Shown: piece after piece, positions 17,167 through 25,522 of the stretch | How positions within the stretch are numbered: position 1 is the first letter of the stretch | Layout of the letters: each line of letters starts with the position of its first letter | Assembly (NCBI RefSeq): GCF_036053395.1 | Contig: NZ_CP107942.1 | Span: forward strand, 1,268,501-1,332,500 | Length of the DNA stretch: 64,000 bases | Reading direction: 5' to 3' | DNA from: Actinoplanes sp. NBC_00393 | GTDB lineage: Bacteria; Actinomycetota; Actinomycetes; Mycobacteriales; Micromonosporaceae | Position numbers and translations under genes: made by a program | Notes under the pieces: model-generated | Seen by the model: only the letters and a program-made list of their open reading frames with translations | What the model was told of the DNA's origin: nothing | Database searches by the model: none

Positions 17167-18015
17167 GTGGACGCGCTGGAGACCCGTGAGCTCAGGTATT
17201 TCGTCACCGTCGCCGAGGAACTGCACTTCAGCCGGGCGGCGGAGCGCCTCGGCATCGCTCAGCCGCCCCTGTCCCGGGCGATTCAGCAGCTCGAGCGACG
17301 CCTCGGGGTCACCCTGCTCGAACGCAACCGGCGCGGGGTCGCGCTCACCGACGCGGGTCAGGTGCTGCTCGGCGAGGCCCGCGTCATCCTCGACGGGACC
17401 GCTGCGGCCGTCCGCCGTACCCGTCGCGCTGCAACCTCCACGAATCGGCTGACGCTGGCGACCAAAGCCGGCGCGAACCACGAGCTGTTGCGCAAGCTTC
17501 TCGACGCCCACGCCGCCGAGCCGGACGCGGCCGAGATCGATGTGCTGCTGTGCGGCATGGGGGACCAGGCGCGAATGTTGCGGGACGGCCGTGCCGATGC
17601 GGCGCTCATGCAGCGGCCTTTCGACGACCTTGCCGGCTTCGACACCGAGGACCTGCTGACGGAGCAACAGGTGGCCATCGTTCCGGGCGGGCATCCGCTT
17701 GCCGCGCGTACGTCTCTGACCATGGCTGACCTCAGCGACGTGCCGGACCTGCCCGTCGCCCGCTGGCCCCGCCAGGACGGCACCTACGAGCCCGGCCCGG
17801 GCCCGGAGATCCACGACCTGTCGCAGCTGGCCCAGCTGATCGCCCTCGGGCACACGCTGGCCGTCCTCTGCGCCTCCTCCCGATCATGGTTGTGGAGCGC
17901 GCACGCAGCCATTCCGCTGATCGACGCGCCGCACGTCACCACCGTTCTCGCCTGGCCCGCGCACAGCCGCTCCCGAGCCGTCGCGGGCCTCGTCCGCACC
18001 GCTGCCCAGCTGTAA
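17167..18015 (+). CDS. LysR-family transcriptional regulator
   Basis: 282 aa from GTG 17167. N-terminal winged helix: LETRELRYFVTVAEELHFSRAAERLGIAQPPLSRAIQQLERRLGVTLLERNRRGVALTDAGQ, the canonical LysR sequence. The effector domain follows (about 90-282). The frame upstream of 17167 has no family character. It is divergent from the SDR gene, its probable target, with the operator at 17132-17146. The inducer is unknown. Confidence 0.9.
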   Translation: MDALETRELRYFVTVAEELHFSRAAERLGIAQPPLSRAIQQLERRLGVTLLERNRRGVALTDAGQVLLGEARVILDGTAAAVRRTRRAATSTNRLTLATKAGANHELLRKLLDAHAAEPDAAEIDVLLCGMGDQARMLRDGRADAALMQRPFDDLAGFDTEDLLTEQQVAIVPGGHPLAARTSLTMADLSDVPDLPVARWPRQDGTYEPGPGPEIHDLSQLAQLIALGHTLAVLCASSRSWLWSAHAAIPLIDAPHVTTVLAWPAHSRSRAVAGLVRTAAQL

Positions 18016-18025
18016 CGGGCCGCTC

Positions 18026-18196
18026 ATGACTGTCGATCAGCTGTGGGCGCTCGTCGAGCAGGGCCGGACACAGGCGCACGACCCGTCCGACGCCGAGGAA
18101 GTGGCCGAGCGGACCCGGCAAGTGCTGACCGCGCTACCGGTGGCTGAGGTCGCAGGGTTGAACCAGCCCTTGCACGACCTGATGGCGGCGTCCTAG
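18026..18196 (+). pseudogene. Truncated DUF4240 protein (N-terminal 56 aa)
   Basis: ATG 18026 to TAG 18194-18196 encodes MTVDQLWALVEQGRTQAHD..., then ALPVAEVAGLNQPLHDLMAAS. This matches the first third of DUF4240 proteins, which continue with a W-D-L-W-A-A-A-Y-L-I-N-G-G-type segment that is absent here. Probably a 3'-truncated gene, although a short ORF could still be translated. Confidence 0.45.
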
Positions 18197-18380
18197 CTGC
18201 AGGCTGTCCTTCAGCTCCAGGTGGAAGCAGCCTCGCGGGACTCGAAGTCGCGCAGCACGTTCGGCTCGCCAAACCCCTCCGGCGGCCGAGCTCGTTGAGG
18301 GTGACCGCGGCCACGGGCATTTCATCGAGCATCGCCGTGACGTCGAGGCGGGCGCGGGCGTCGACGGACGCTCGACGATA
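18197..18380 (-). pseudogene. Degraded minus-strand ORF
   Basis: One minus-strand frame reads YRRASVDARARLDVTAMLDEM, then PVAAVTLNELGRR. After a shift another reads GFGEPNVLRDFESREAAS followed by a stop. The two pieces look like parts of one frameshifted coding sequence that I cannot name. The rest of the gap to 18492 holds only the LacI promoter. Confidence 0.25.
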
Positions 18381-18466
18381 GTCCTCAGCTGATCAGGTTT
18401 TCCCGGTCGATCCCGAATCGGCGCTGCCCCGGTCGGTGACGCGGTAGTCTCCGTCGTGCCGGATCG

Positions 18467-18476
18467 TCAACGTTGA
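18467..18476. promoter_or_regulatory. LacI-type operator
   Basis: TCAACGTTGA is a perfect 10-bp palindrome with a central CG, extended by GATC on both sides, 17 bp before the LacI-family start. LacI-family regulators bind such CG-centred dyads, so autoregulation is likely. Confidence 0.5.
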
Positions 18477-18492
18477 TCGATGGAGGCCTGGA

Positions 18493-19512
18493 TTGAGCCG
18501 ACCGCCTGCCAAGCGGACAACGCTGGCGACCATAGCCCGGGCGGCCGGAGTCTCCGTGCCGACCGTGTCGCGGGTGCTGAACGGCGACGATCAGGTCGCT
18601 GAAGACACCCGGGCACGGATCGAGCAACTGCTGGAGGAGTACGAATATCGCGCACCGCGCAAGCGATCAGCGGTGTCGGCCGAGACGGTCCACGTTATCT
18701 ATCCGCGCCTCGACAGCTCCTGGCAGTTGGAGCACATCCGTGGCATGGAAGCGGTGATGCGCGAGGCCGGCGTGGGGCTGGTCGTCTCCGCCCTGGACCG
18801 TGGCGTCGAGGGCAGGGAGGGCCTGCTGCGGCGTGCCCGGTCCGGGCAGACGGCCGGGGCGATCCTGGCGGGCGCGAGTGGGGAGACGCCGCTCGGCAGC
18901 GTGCTGGACCACTTGAACGTTCCGGTGATCAGTCTCGACCCGGGGCTGAGGGCGGCGGCGAAGTTGCCCACCATCGGCGCCACGGACTGGCTGGGGGCGC
19001 ATGCCGCGACCGACCACCTCATCGGGCTCGGCCACCGGCGGATCGGCATGATCACGGGGTCGAGAGGCGGGCTGTTGTGCAGTCGTGCAAGGCTCGACGG
19101 CTATCGGGCCGCCCTGGAGGACGCGGGGATCGCCGAAGATCTGAGCCTGGTCGAGCACGGTGAATTCGAGTACCGCTCGGGCATCACCGCGGCCCAGCGA
19201 CTCCTCGATCATGAGGATCCGCCGACGGCGATCTTCGCCTCCAGCGACCACATCGCGTTGGGTGTCTACGAGGCGGCGCGGATCCGAGGGCTGTGGATCC
19301 CTGACGACCTCAGCGTTGTCGGCTTCGATGACCTTCCCCTCGCGCGCTGGGCTGCGCCGCCGCTGACGACGGTGCGGCAGCCGCTGGAGGAGATGGGCGG
19401 GCTCGCCGCCCGCACGATCCTCAGCCTGGCACGCCGCAAGAGGCTCGACTCGCCCCGCATGGAGCTGGGCACGCGACTGGTCGTACGGGCGAGCACTGCT
19501 CCTCCGCGCTGA
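18493..19512 (+). CDS. LacI-family transcriptional regulator
   Basis: 339 aa from a TTG start with GGAGG 5-10 nt upstream. N-terminal HTH and hinge: TTLATIARAAGVSVPTVSRVLNGDDQVAEDTRARIEQLLEEY. The periplasmic-binding-protein-like effector domain follows, with IFASSDHIALGVYEAARIRGLWIPDDLSVVGFDDLPLARWAAPPLTTVRQPLEEMG, the usual family C-terminal signature. It is expected to bind sugars or related ligands. No sugar-use genes are adjacent, so the target is unclear apart from the operator at 18467. Confidence 0.92.
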   Translation: MSRPPAKRTTLATIARAAGVSVPTVSRVLNGDDQVAEDTRARIEQLLEEYEYRAPRKRSAVSAETVHVIYPRLDSSWQLEHIRGMEAVMREAGVGLVVSALDRGVEGREGLLRRARSGQTAGAILAGASGETPLGSVLDHLNVPVISLDPGLRAAAKLPTIGATDWLGAHAATDHLIGLGHRRIGMITGSRGGLLCSRARLDGYRAALEDAGIAEDLSLVEHGEFEYRSGITAAQRLLDHEDPPTAIFASSDHIALGVYEAARIRGLWIPDDLSVVGFDDLPLARWAAPPLTTVRQPLEEMGGLAARTILSLARRKRLDSPRMELGTRLVVRASTAPPR

Positions 19513-19515
19513 CGC

Positions 19516-20829
19516 TCAGATTTCCAGGGCGCCCGGTGTGCTCAGGCGGCCGGCTCCGCAGCTGGTCAGGGCGAGCACACCGCGGCCGGTGACGGTGACG
19601 TCCGGGCCGAGCGCGCCAGGGTTGACGGAGAGCCGGGCGGCGACGTCGGTGGCGTGCGCACGTTCCGGGATGTCGTGCCGGCTACGAGCCGGTTGGCTGC
19701 CGGGTGCCTGGAAGCCGTCGAGGTGTAGCTGTTCGTAGTGTGCGGCCGGGCGAGCGGCGGTCGGCACGAAGTCGTCGTAGTAACGGATCGCCGAATCGTC
19801 GGGAACAGGAGATTCCTCGGGCGGCTCGGATTCGAAGATGTCGTAGAAGTCAGTGACCGTTCCATCCTCGGCCAGGCACCAGGCGGTCCAGCCGTCGCCG
19901 CAGCTGGCCCCGTACCAGTGGGCGACGCCGAACCGGCTGCTCAGCCGGGCGCAGTGGGCCCGCACCGCTTCCCCGAACGCCGCCTCGCTGTCGGTGTGCG
20001 CCACCGCCGGCACGGTGCCGAAGACCAGCGTCCAAGCGTTCAGTGCCGGTGTCACGTACATGCGCGAGCAGGAGCGGTGGTCCCCGTTGTGGTGGTCGCT
20101 GTTCCACGCGGAGGCGCCGAGCCGCATCGTCACCGGCCGCGCCTCGGTCAGCTCGAACGCGTCCAGCACCGCCTGCTGGCCGGCCGCCGCGGGTACGGCG
20201 TATCAGGAGCCGCACAGGTGCATCGGCGCCGGTGTCTCGCCCAGCGCCTTGACCTCGATGAGCCGGGTCACCGCGTGCTGGTCGGCGGCTTCCAGGGCTG
20301 CCCAGCCCCCGATGTCCGCCAAGGTGGTCAGCGCTGCCCGGCGTCGCCGTCCAGGACCACGCCGCACCGCGCGTAACGCCGGGATCGCCGCCGGGCCGAT
20401 CACCGCGCAGGCCCAGACGGCACGCTGGCGTACGTCGGGGTCCGGGTCGTCGAGAAGCTCGATCAGGTCGGGCAGGAACGGCTCGGCCTGCAGCGCGCTG
20501 GCTGCTGCGGCGCGGACCGCGGGACTGCGATGGCGCAGAGCCGACCGGTAGATCGCCTTGTCGGGCACGTCCAGGTGGATGAAGGCGGCACTGCAGCGCC
20601 GGGCCACCTCAGCCGTCGGCGCCGCGGCCAGCGCCGTGGCCAGCGGGCCGAACGCGGCCTCGCCCATCCGCTGCAGCACGGCAGTGAGCCGATACCAGGG
20701 GATGGGCGAGGCTTCGTCACACAACGTCTGCAGGACCGGACCGACGGCCGGCGCACCGGCCGCGATCAGCGCTTGCCCAGCGGCAGGGTCATCGGCCGCG
20801 ACCCGGTCCAGCAGTACGTCGAAATTCAC
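19516..20829 (-). pseudogene. HEAT-repeat protein gene interrupted by a single in-frame TGA
   Basis: Two adjacent open stretches share exactly one frame. The first (20829 to the TGA at 20203-20205, 208 aa) is a HEAT-repeat protein (LLDRVAADDPAAGQALIAAG; PEVARR-like helices; FLPDLIELLDDPDPDVRQRAVWACAVIGPAAIPALRAV) ending PAPMHLCGS. Directly after the TGA the frame continues YAVPAAAGQQAVLDAFELTEARPVTMRLGASAW to the stop at 19516, with a GWTAWCLAEDG-type C-terminal domain. TGA most simply replaces a Trp TGG (CGS-W-YAV). Either a recent nonsense mutation or readthrough; otherwise the 437-residue gene is intact. Confidence 0.75.
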
Positions 20830-20857
20830 ACCACATGATCTCTGATCGACGGACCGA

Positions 20858-21769
20858 TCAGTCGGCGACCGTGACGGCGAACGAGGCGACGTTGGCGTTG
20901 TCGGCCTGTGCGGCCCCGTCGGTGACGAGGTTCACCTGCGTCGTCCCGGTACCGAGCGGTCCGGCCGGGGTGCCGGCCGGCGCGGTCAGCAACCACTCGA
21001 AGGAGCGTTCCTGGCCCTCGGCAAGCTGCCCGCCGTCCACCGAGCAGATGGTGCCGAGGCCGTCCTCAATCGGGAAGCAACCTTCGCTCGGTTCGATGTT
21101 CGACAAGGGGTCGACGCCCGCAGGGGACCGCAGTTCCGCCCCCAGGCCCCGGTGCGCAGCGTCGCCGTTGTTGCGCACCGTGACCGGCACGCGGCCGGCG
21201 AAGGTGCCGTCCTCCTGCCGGGTCAGGGTCACATCGCCGGCGGCCACGCTCAGCGCCGGCGTGGTGTCCTGCACGTACGGCCGCGGGTTGCGCAGCGAAC
21301 CCGTGGTGGAGCGGAACAGCGCGGAGAACTCGGTGGTGACCCCACCGATCTCGATGCTGCCGTTGGTCGGCGCGATCTGGGCGAACGGCTGCGGCTTGCT
21401 CGGCGAACGGAACTGGACCGTGACCACGCCGCTGCGGCCCGGCTCGATGACGTAGTCCATCCCGCAGTAGGAGATGGTGCGGTTGTCCGGCGTCTTGTCC
21501 AGCATGCAGCCGGAGGCGCCTTCAGTCTTCGTGGTGGTGTACGGCAGCGGCTCGGTGATGGTGACACCGCCGCTGAACGGCTCGCTCGTCCGGTTGCGGA
21601 TGACGATGCGGATGCTGCCGGTGTGGCCGTACTCCGCAGGCTGCAGGACCAGGCGATTCAGCGTGAATGTCACGTTGTCGGCCGGAGCCGCCTGAGCGGC
21701 GACGCCGCCGCCGAGCACGACAGAGCTGGCCGCGAGCGCGATGGCGCCCGCGCGCATGAGCGTACGCAA
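20858..21769 (-). CDS. Secreted protein with beta-sandwich repeats
   Basis: 303 aa with a Sec signal peptide (MRTLMRAGAIALAASSVVLG...AQA, cleavage near residue 28). The mature part appears to be two beta-rich domains: VTFTLNRLVLQPAEYGHTGSIRIVIRNRTSEPFSGG... and LSVAAGDVTLTRQEDGTFAGRVPVTVRNNGDAAHRGLG. Each has DUF11/CARDB-like NxG patterns and a few conserved Cys. There is no sorting signal or membrane tail, so it is probably released or cell-wall associated. It resembles the N-terminal region of the LPXTG-like protein at 23748-25232 in style. Confidence 0.7.
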   Translation of the reverse strand: MRTLMRAGAIALAASSVVLGGGVAAQAAPADNVTFTLNRLVLQPAEYGHTGSIRIVIRNRTSEPFSGGVTITEPLPYTTTKTEGASGCMLDKTPDNRTISYCGMDYVIEPGRSGVVTVQFRSPSKPQPFAQIAPTNGSIEIGGVTTEFSALFRSTTGSLRNPRPYVQDTTPALSVAAGDVTLTRQEDGTFAGRVPVTVRNNGDAAHRGLGAELRSPAGVDPLSNIEPSEGCFPIEDGLGTICSVDGGQLAEGQERSFEWLLTAPAGTPAGPLGTGTTQVNLVTDGAAQADNANVASFAVTVAD

Positions 21770-21952
21770 GGGTGGTTTCTCCTCTACATCGATTCCCCGT
21801 ACCGGGCGGTGGGGCCCGGTTATCGACTCGGAACAACCTTAGTGGAGATCGACTCATCTCGCTGCCCTGGTAAGGCTGGCCCTACCAGGCAAGTGCATGG
21901 GCCGCCGTATGCCGCCGCGGCGCCGGACTGACGACGCTGAGATCCATGCGAG

Positions 21953-22082
21953 ATGCTCAAGGACCGGGTGACCAATTTGGACGGGTTCCTGGACGCGGTG
22001 GAGCGGGTGGCCGCCGGTGGCACCGCGATGGACCCCGAGGTGGTGCGGCAGCTGTTCACCCGCAGCACCCGGCGGCTGCCCG
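21953..22082 (+). pseudogene. Fragment of a NarL/LuxR-type response regulator
   Basis: The plus frame reads MLKDRVTNLDGFLDAVERVAAGGTAMDPEVVRQLFTR followed by STRRLPG. This is the stretch between the receiver domain (after the conserved Lys of the LLKD motif) and the LuxR HTH domain of NarL-type regulators. Neither flanking domain is present: the fragment starts after an unrelated 180-bp spacer and ends at the 3' end of the oppositely oriented murJ-like gene. Confidence 0.6.
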
Positions 22083-22083
22083 G

Positions 22084-23751
22084 TCACCAGGTGCGGATGC
22101 CGGGCAGCGCTGCGTTCAGCAGGTGCCGCAGCTCGGCCACGTGCAGCAGCCGGCCGGCCGCGAGATAGCCGACCCCGCCGGCCAGCGCCGCCACCGCAGC
22201 GGTGAGCAGGGCACCGCCCCAGCCCGAGGAATCCACCGCGGCCGCCAGCGCCCACAGCGCGAGCACGGCGCACACCGCGCCGCTGAGGACGGCGATCAAA
22301 ACCCGCAGATGGGTACGCACGAGGCGCTTACCGTCGATGTGGCCGAGACGGCGGCGCAGCACCACGGCGGTCAGGGCCAGCCCGGTGGTGTAGGCGGCGG
22401 CGTACGCGATCGGAATGCCGATCACGATGTCCTCGGCCGGCAGCAGCCACCCGGCCGCCGCGCAGCCCGCCACCCCGACCCCGGCGACGACCGCGGTGAT
22501 CAGCGCAGCCGTCTTCGTGTCCTGCAGGGCGTACAGACCCCGCTGCAGGATCATGTAGCTCGTGAAGGGCACCAGCGTCAGGCCGTAGGCGGCCAGGACC
22601 AGCCCGAGCACCCGTACGGTCGCGGCGTTGCTGTTGCCGTGATCGAACAGCACGGTCGCGATCTGCGGGCCGAGCAGCACGAACGCCGTCGCGATCGGCG
22701 CCATGACGACCAGCGCGGTACGCACCGCCCGCGACAACCCGGTGACGACCCGCTGATGTTCGCTGCGGGCCGCGTACTGGCTCAGCCGCGGCAGCATCGC
22801 GGTCATGACGGACACCGCGATGACAGCGAACGGCACGTGGTAGATCGCGTTCGCGTTCTGGAAGGCGGTGATGCCGCCCGGTCCGCTCCACGATGCTGTC
22901 CGGGTCGCCGCCGCCACCAGGATCTGGGTGGTGACGACCGACAGCAGCACCCAGATGCCGAGCCGGCCGATCCGCCGGATCGCGATACCGCGCGGATCCA
23001 GATGCAGCCGTAGCGCGAACCCGGTGCGGCGCAACGCCCACACGACCAGCGTCATCTGCGCGAACACCCCGGCCGTGGTGCCGACCGAGAGCAGCAGCAG
23101 GTGGCCGGTGTCCAGGGTCGTCGTGGTGCTGCCGCCGACGGCCGCGTAGGTCAGCCCGACCGCGATCACGATGACGCTGTTGCACAGCGGCGCCCAGGCA
23201 GGCGCGCCGAAGCGGCCGCGGCTGTTCAGGGCCGCGGCCGCGGTGGCGCTGATGCCATAGAAGAGGATCTGCGGGAAGAAGTAGCGGCTGAACACGATCG
23301 CCAGCTCGCGTTGTTCGCTGGTGAAGCCGGGCGCGTACAGGTCGATCAGCAGCGGCGCGGCGACGATGGCGAGCACGGTGACGGCGGACAGGACGTAGAC
23401 GATCAGGGAGAGCAGCCGCTGCGCGTACAGCACACCGCCGTCCGGTTCGGTCAGGGCGGCCCGGGTGAGCAGCGGCACGACGATGCTGGCCATGGTCCCG
23501 CCGACGATCAGCTCGTAGACGGCGTTCGGCAGGGTGTTGGCGATGTTGTAGGTGTCCAGCAGCCGGGTGCCCAGACCGAGCGCGGCGGAGAGCACCACGA
23601 TGCGCACGAATCCGGCGATCCGCGACGCGAGCGTGGCGACGGCCAGGCTGCGCCCGGCCTGCCTGATCGACGAGCCCTCCGTCACGGGGACCTGTCTACC
23701 CGTCGGCGTCGGAGCTTCGGCATCGGCCCCGACGCCGGCGGGCCGGGTCAC
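22084..23751 (-). CDS. MurJ/MviN-family lipid flippase
   Basis: 555 aa from GTG 23751, which overlaps the stop of the upstream LPXTG-like gene (GTGA), so the two are coupled. About 14 membrane helices. Family motifs are ASRIAGFVRIVVLSAALGLG near the N-terminus, ANTLPNAVYELIVGGTMASIVVPLL, FSRYFFPQILFYGISATAAAALNSRGRFGAPAWAPLCNSVIVI and LQRGLYALQDTKTAAL. MurJ exports lipid II. Actinomycetes carry several paralogues, and the coupling to a cell-wall surface protein may point to a dedicated envelope role, so murJ itself is not claimed. Confidence 0.85.
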   Translation of the reverse strand: MTRPAGVGADAEAPTPTGRQVPVTEGSSIRQAGRSLAVATLASRIAGFVRIVVLSAALGLGTRLLDTYNIANTLPNAVYELIVGGTMASIVVPLLTRAALTEPDGGVLYAQRLLSLIVYVLSAVTVLAIVAAPLLIDLYAPGFTSEQRELAIVFSRYFFPQILFYGISATAAAALNSRGRFGAPAWAPLCNSVIVIAVGLTYAAVGGSTTTTLDTGHLLLLSVGTTAGVFAQMTLVVWALRRTGFALRLHLDPRGIAIRRIGRLGIWVLLSVVTTQILVAAATRTASWSGPGGITAFQNANAIYHVPFAVIAVSVMTAMLPRLSQYAARSEHQRVVTGLSRAVRTALVVMAPIATAFVLLGPQIATVLFDHGNSNAATVRVLGLVLAAYGLTLVPFTSYMILQRGLYALQDTKTAALITAVVAGVGVAGCAAAGWLLPAEDIVIGIPIAYAAAYTTGLALTAVVLRRRLGHIDGKRLVRTHLRVLIAVLSGAVCAVLALWALAAAVDSSGWGGALLTAAVAALAGGVGYLAAGRLLHVAELRHLLNAALPGIRTW

Positions 23752-25232
23752 GCGGTGAACTTCGCCCGGCGACGGCGGCCGATCACGTACGCGGCCGCGC
23801 CGCCCGCGAGCAGCAGCACGCCCACGCCGGTGACCAGCGCGATCGGGGCGCCGGTGATCGGCAGCGTCCCGCCACCACCGGAACCGCCGTCGCCGGGGCC
23901 GTTGAGGACGATCTCGGCGGTGTCGTTGCCGGTGGGCTGCGCCACCGACTGGTTCACCGCGACCGCCACCGTGCCGGTCAGCGTGCCCGCCTTGTCGATG
24001 CGCACCGGGAACGGCCAAGTCGTCGAGGTGCCGGCCCGGTACACGTCGTCTTCGACGACGCAGACGTAGCGGAGCTTGTTCTTGGCGTCGGCGGTGCAGC
24101 CCTGCGGGGTATCGAGGGCCGTGGTGCCTTCGGGCAGGGTGACGGTGGCTCGCGGGTCCGAACCGGGACCGTAGACCGCGGCCGGGCCACTGTTCTCGAT
24201 GCCGACCTCCACCTCCACGGTGGAGCCGACGTCGCCCTGCACCTCGGCGCCGATCGCGGTGATGTCGGCGCTCTGCTTGCCGCCGACCCGCACGACGACG
24301 GTCTGGTGGGCCTCGTGGTACTCCGTGTCGCTCGGCGCGCCCTGCGCCGTCAACGTCAGCGTGCCGCCGGTGCCCCGCTTCGGGTTCTGCGCGCGGACCT
24401 TCTGGATGCCCGGGCCGCTCAGGGCGTGAACGACCCAGCCGAAACCATGCTCGAGCTGGAGCGGAGCCGGCAGGTCGGCCGGCACGGTGGCGGTCAGGGC
24501 GCCGGCGAGCGCGTAGACCGTACCCGGCTGCAGTTTCGTGTCGAAGTGGCAGTAGCCGAGGGTGGTGCCGTACTCGCAGTTGGTGTACAGCCGGGCCGGC
24601 TGGAACTCCGGGGTGATGCCGAAGGTGAGAACGACGCCGTCGACGACCTTCTCGCCCTCGTTGCGCACGCCGTCCAACGGCACCCGGAACGTGCCGCCCG
24701 GCTTCGTCTCGACCACGGTGAATTCGCCGCCGACGGCGAGCGCTGATTCCACCTTCTCCTCGACCGAGATCGTGGCGGTCTGCACCACGGTGCCCTGTTC
24801 CCGGCTCGTCATGGTGATCTTGACCTGGCCTTGCGCGCCGGCCGCTCCGACCGGTGTGAAGGAGAGGTCCGTCAGCAGGATGCTCGCGGTCATATCGCCG
24901 ATCCGGGGCCGCAGGATGTCATCCTGGCAGGTGTAGACCGGCCCGGTGGTCGTGCACGTGGCGACGTGATTCAGCAGTTTCACGGTTGCCACACCGGCCA
25001 GGCCGGTGGTGTCGATCGTGACGTCGACGTCGTGCAGCGTCAGTTCCGCGTTGACCGGATTCGGCGACACCCAGATGAACTGCGACTTCGCCGGACCACC
25101 CGGTTCCAGCGTCATGTCTTCGAGATGCAGCGTCGGCTTGGCAGCCGCGGCGGCCGGCATCGCAGTCGCGGCGAGCAATCCGAGGACCGCGGCGAGTCCG
25201 GCGCCGTACCGGCGGACACGGTGGGACCTCAC
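23748..25232 (-). CDS. Secreted surface protein with LPXTG-like C-terminal anchor
   Basis: 494 aa. Signal peptide at residues 1-31 (GAGLAAVLGLLAATAMPAAAAA). A long beta-rich extracellular part has paired Cys (CTTTGPVYTC; CEYGTTLGYC; GCTADAKNKLRYVC) and a CARDB/DUF11-like domain near 340-430 (TVEVEVGIENSGPAAVYG). A Gly-rich spacer precedes LPITG, a hydrophobic helix (LVTGVGVLLLAGGAAAYVI) and basic tail RRRRAKFTA. LPITG plus helix plus Arg tail fits sortase attachment to peptidoglycan. Its stop overlaps the start of the MurJ-like gene. Confidence 0.82.
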   Translation of the reverse strand: MRSHRVRRYGAGLAAVLGLLAATAMPAAAAAKPTLHLEDMTLEPGGPAKSQFIWVSPNPVNAELTLHDVDVTIDTTGLAGVATVKLLNHVATCTTTGPVYTCQDDILRPRIGDMTASILLTDLSFTPVGAAGAQGQVKITMTSREQGTVVQTATISVEEKVESALAVGGEFTVVETKPGGTFRVPLDGVRNEGEKVVDGVVLTFGITPEFQPARLYTNCEYGTTLGYCHFDTKLQPGTVYALAGALTATVPADLPAPLQLEHGFGWVVHALSGPGIQKVRAQNPKRGTGGTLTLTAQGAPSDTEYHEAHQTVVVRVGGKQSADITAIGAEVQGDVGSTVEVEVGIENSGPAAVYGPGSDPRATVTLPEGTTALDTPQGCTADAKNKLRYVCVVEDDVYRAGTSTTWPFPVRIDKAGTLTGTVAVAVNQSVAQPTGNDTAEIVLNGPGDGGSGGGGTLPITGAPIALVTGVGVLLLAGGAAAYVIGRRRRAKFTA

Positions 25233-25338
25233 GACATTCCTCCCCGTACGTCATGCGCCGAGCCCCCGCCTGGCGCGCCGCCGCAGTGTACAGAGATCAT
25301 CGATCCCTGTCCGGCCCGCCTAGCCACCGAACGTCTGC

Positions 25339-25522
25339 TACCGTTGCCGCCGTGGGCACTCTGATCCGCTAGTACGGGACACCGCGTCGAGGCTTCTCCG
25401 CGGTGGGTCCTATGCGCGTCGTGCAGGCATGTGTCGCCGGCCGCGCGAGGTTCCCCGTACGTTCTCGCGCTCTTCGAGGCGCGGATTCCGCGACGCTGCC
25501 GCGTCGTGGGGAGGAGCCCCCA
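25339..25522 (+). promoter_or_regulatory. Promoter and structured leader of the ABC-F gene
   Basis: TACCGT (25339-25344) lies 7 nt before a GTG that opens a six-codon ORF, a leaderless start. Hairpins downstream include CACCGCG/CGCGGTG (about 25380-25407), CGCGCTC/GAG-GCGCG (about 25467-25485) and GCGACG/CGTCG (about 25492-25507). The ribosome-binding site GGAGGAG sits between GGGG and CCCC, so it could be sequestered. ABC-F resistance genes are known to be controlled by ribosome stalling in such leaders; that this one is, is inference. Confidence 0.5.
25352..25372 (+). CDS. Six-codon leader ORF upstream of the ABC-F gene
   Basis: GTG-GGC-ACT-CTG-ATC-CGC-TAG (M-G-T-L-I-R). It begins 7 nt after a TACCGT -10 box, so the transcript probably starts at the GTG itself. 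Drug-induced stalling on such a peptide could expose the ABC-F ribosome-binding site or prevent termination. Too short for similarity evidence. Confidence 0.45.
   Translation: MGTLIR

Noticed and set aside
20203..20205. TGA as a selenocysteine codon
   Set aside because: No SECIS-like structure or selenoprotein family fits. The position reads naturally as Trp.
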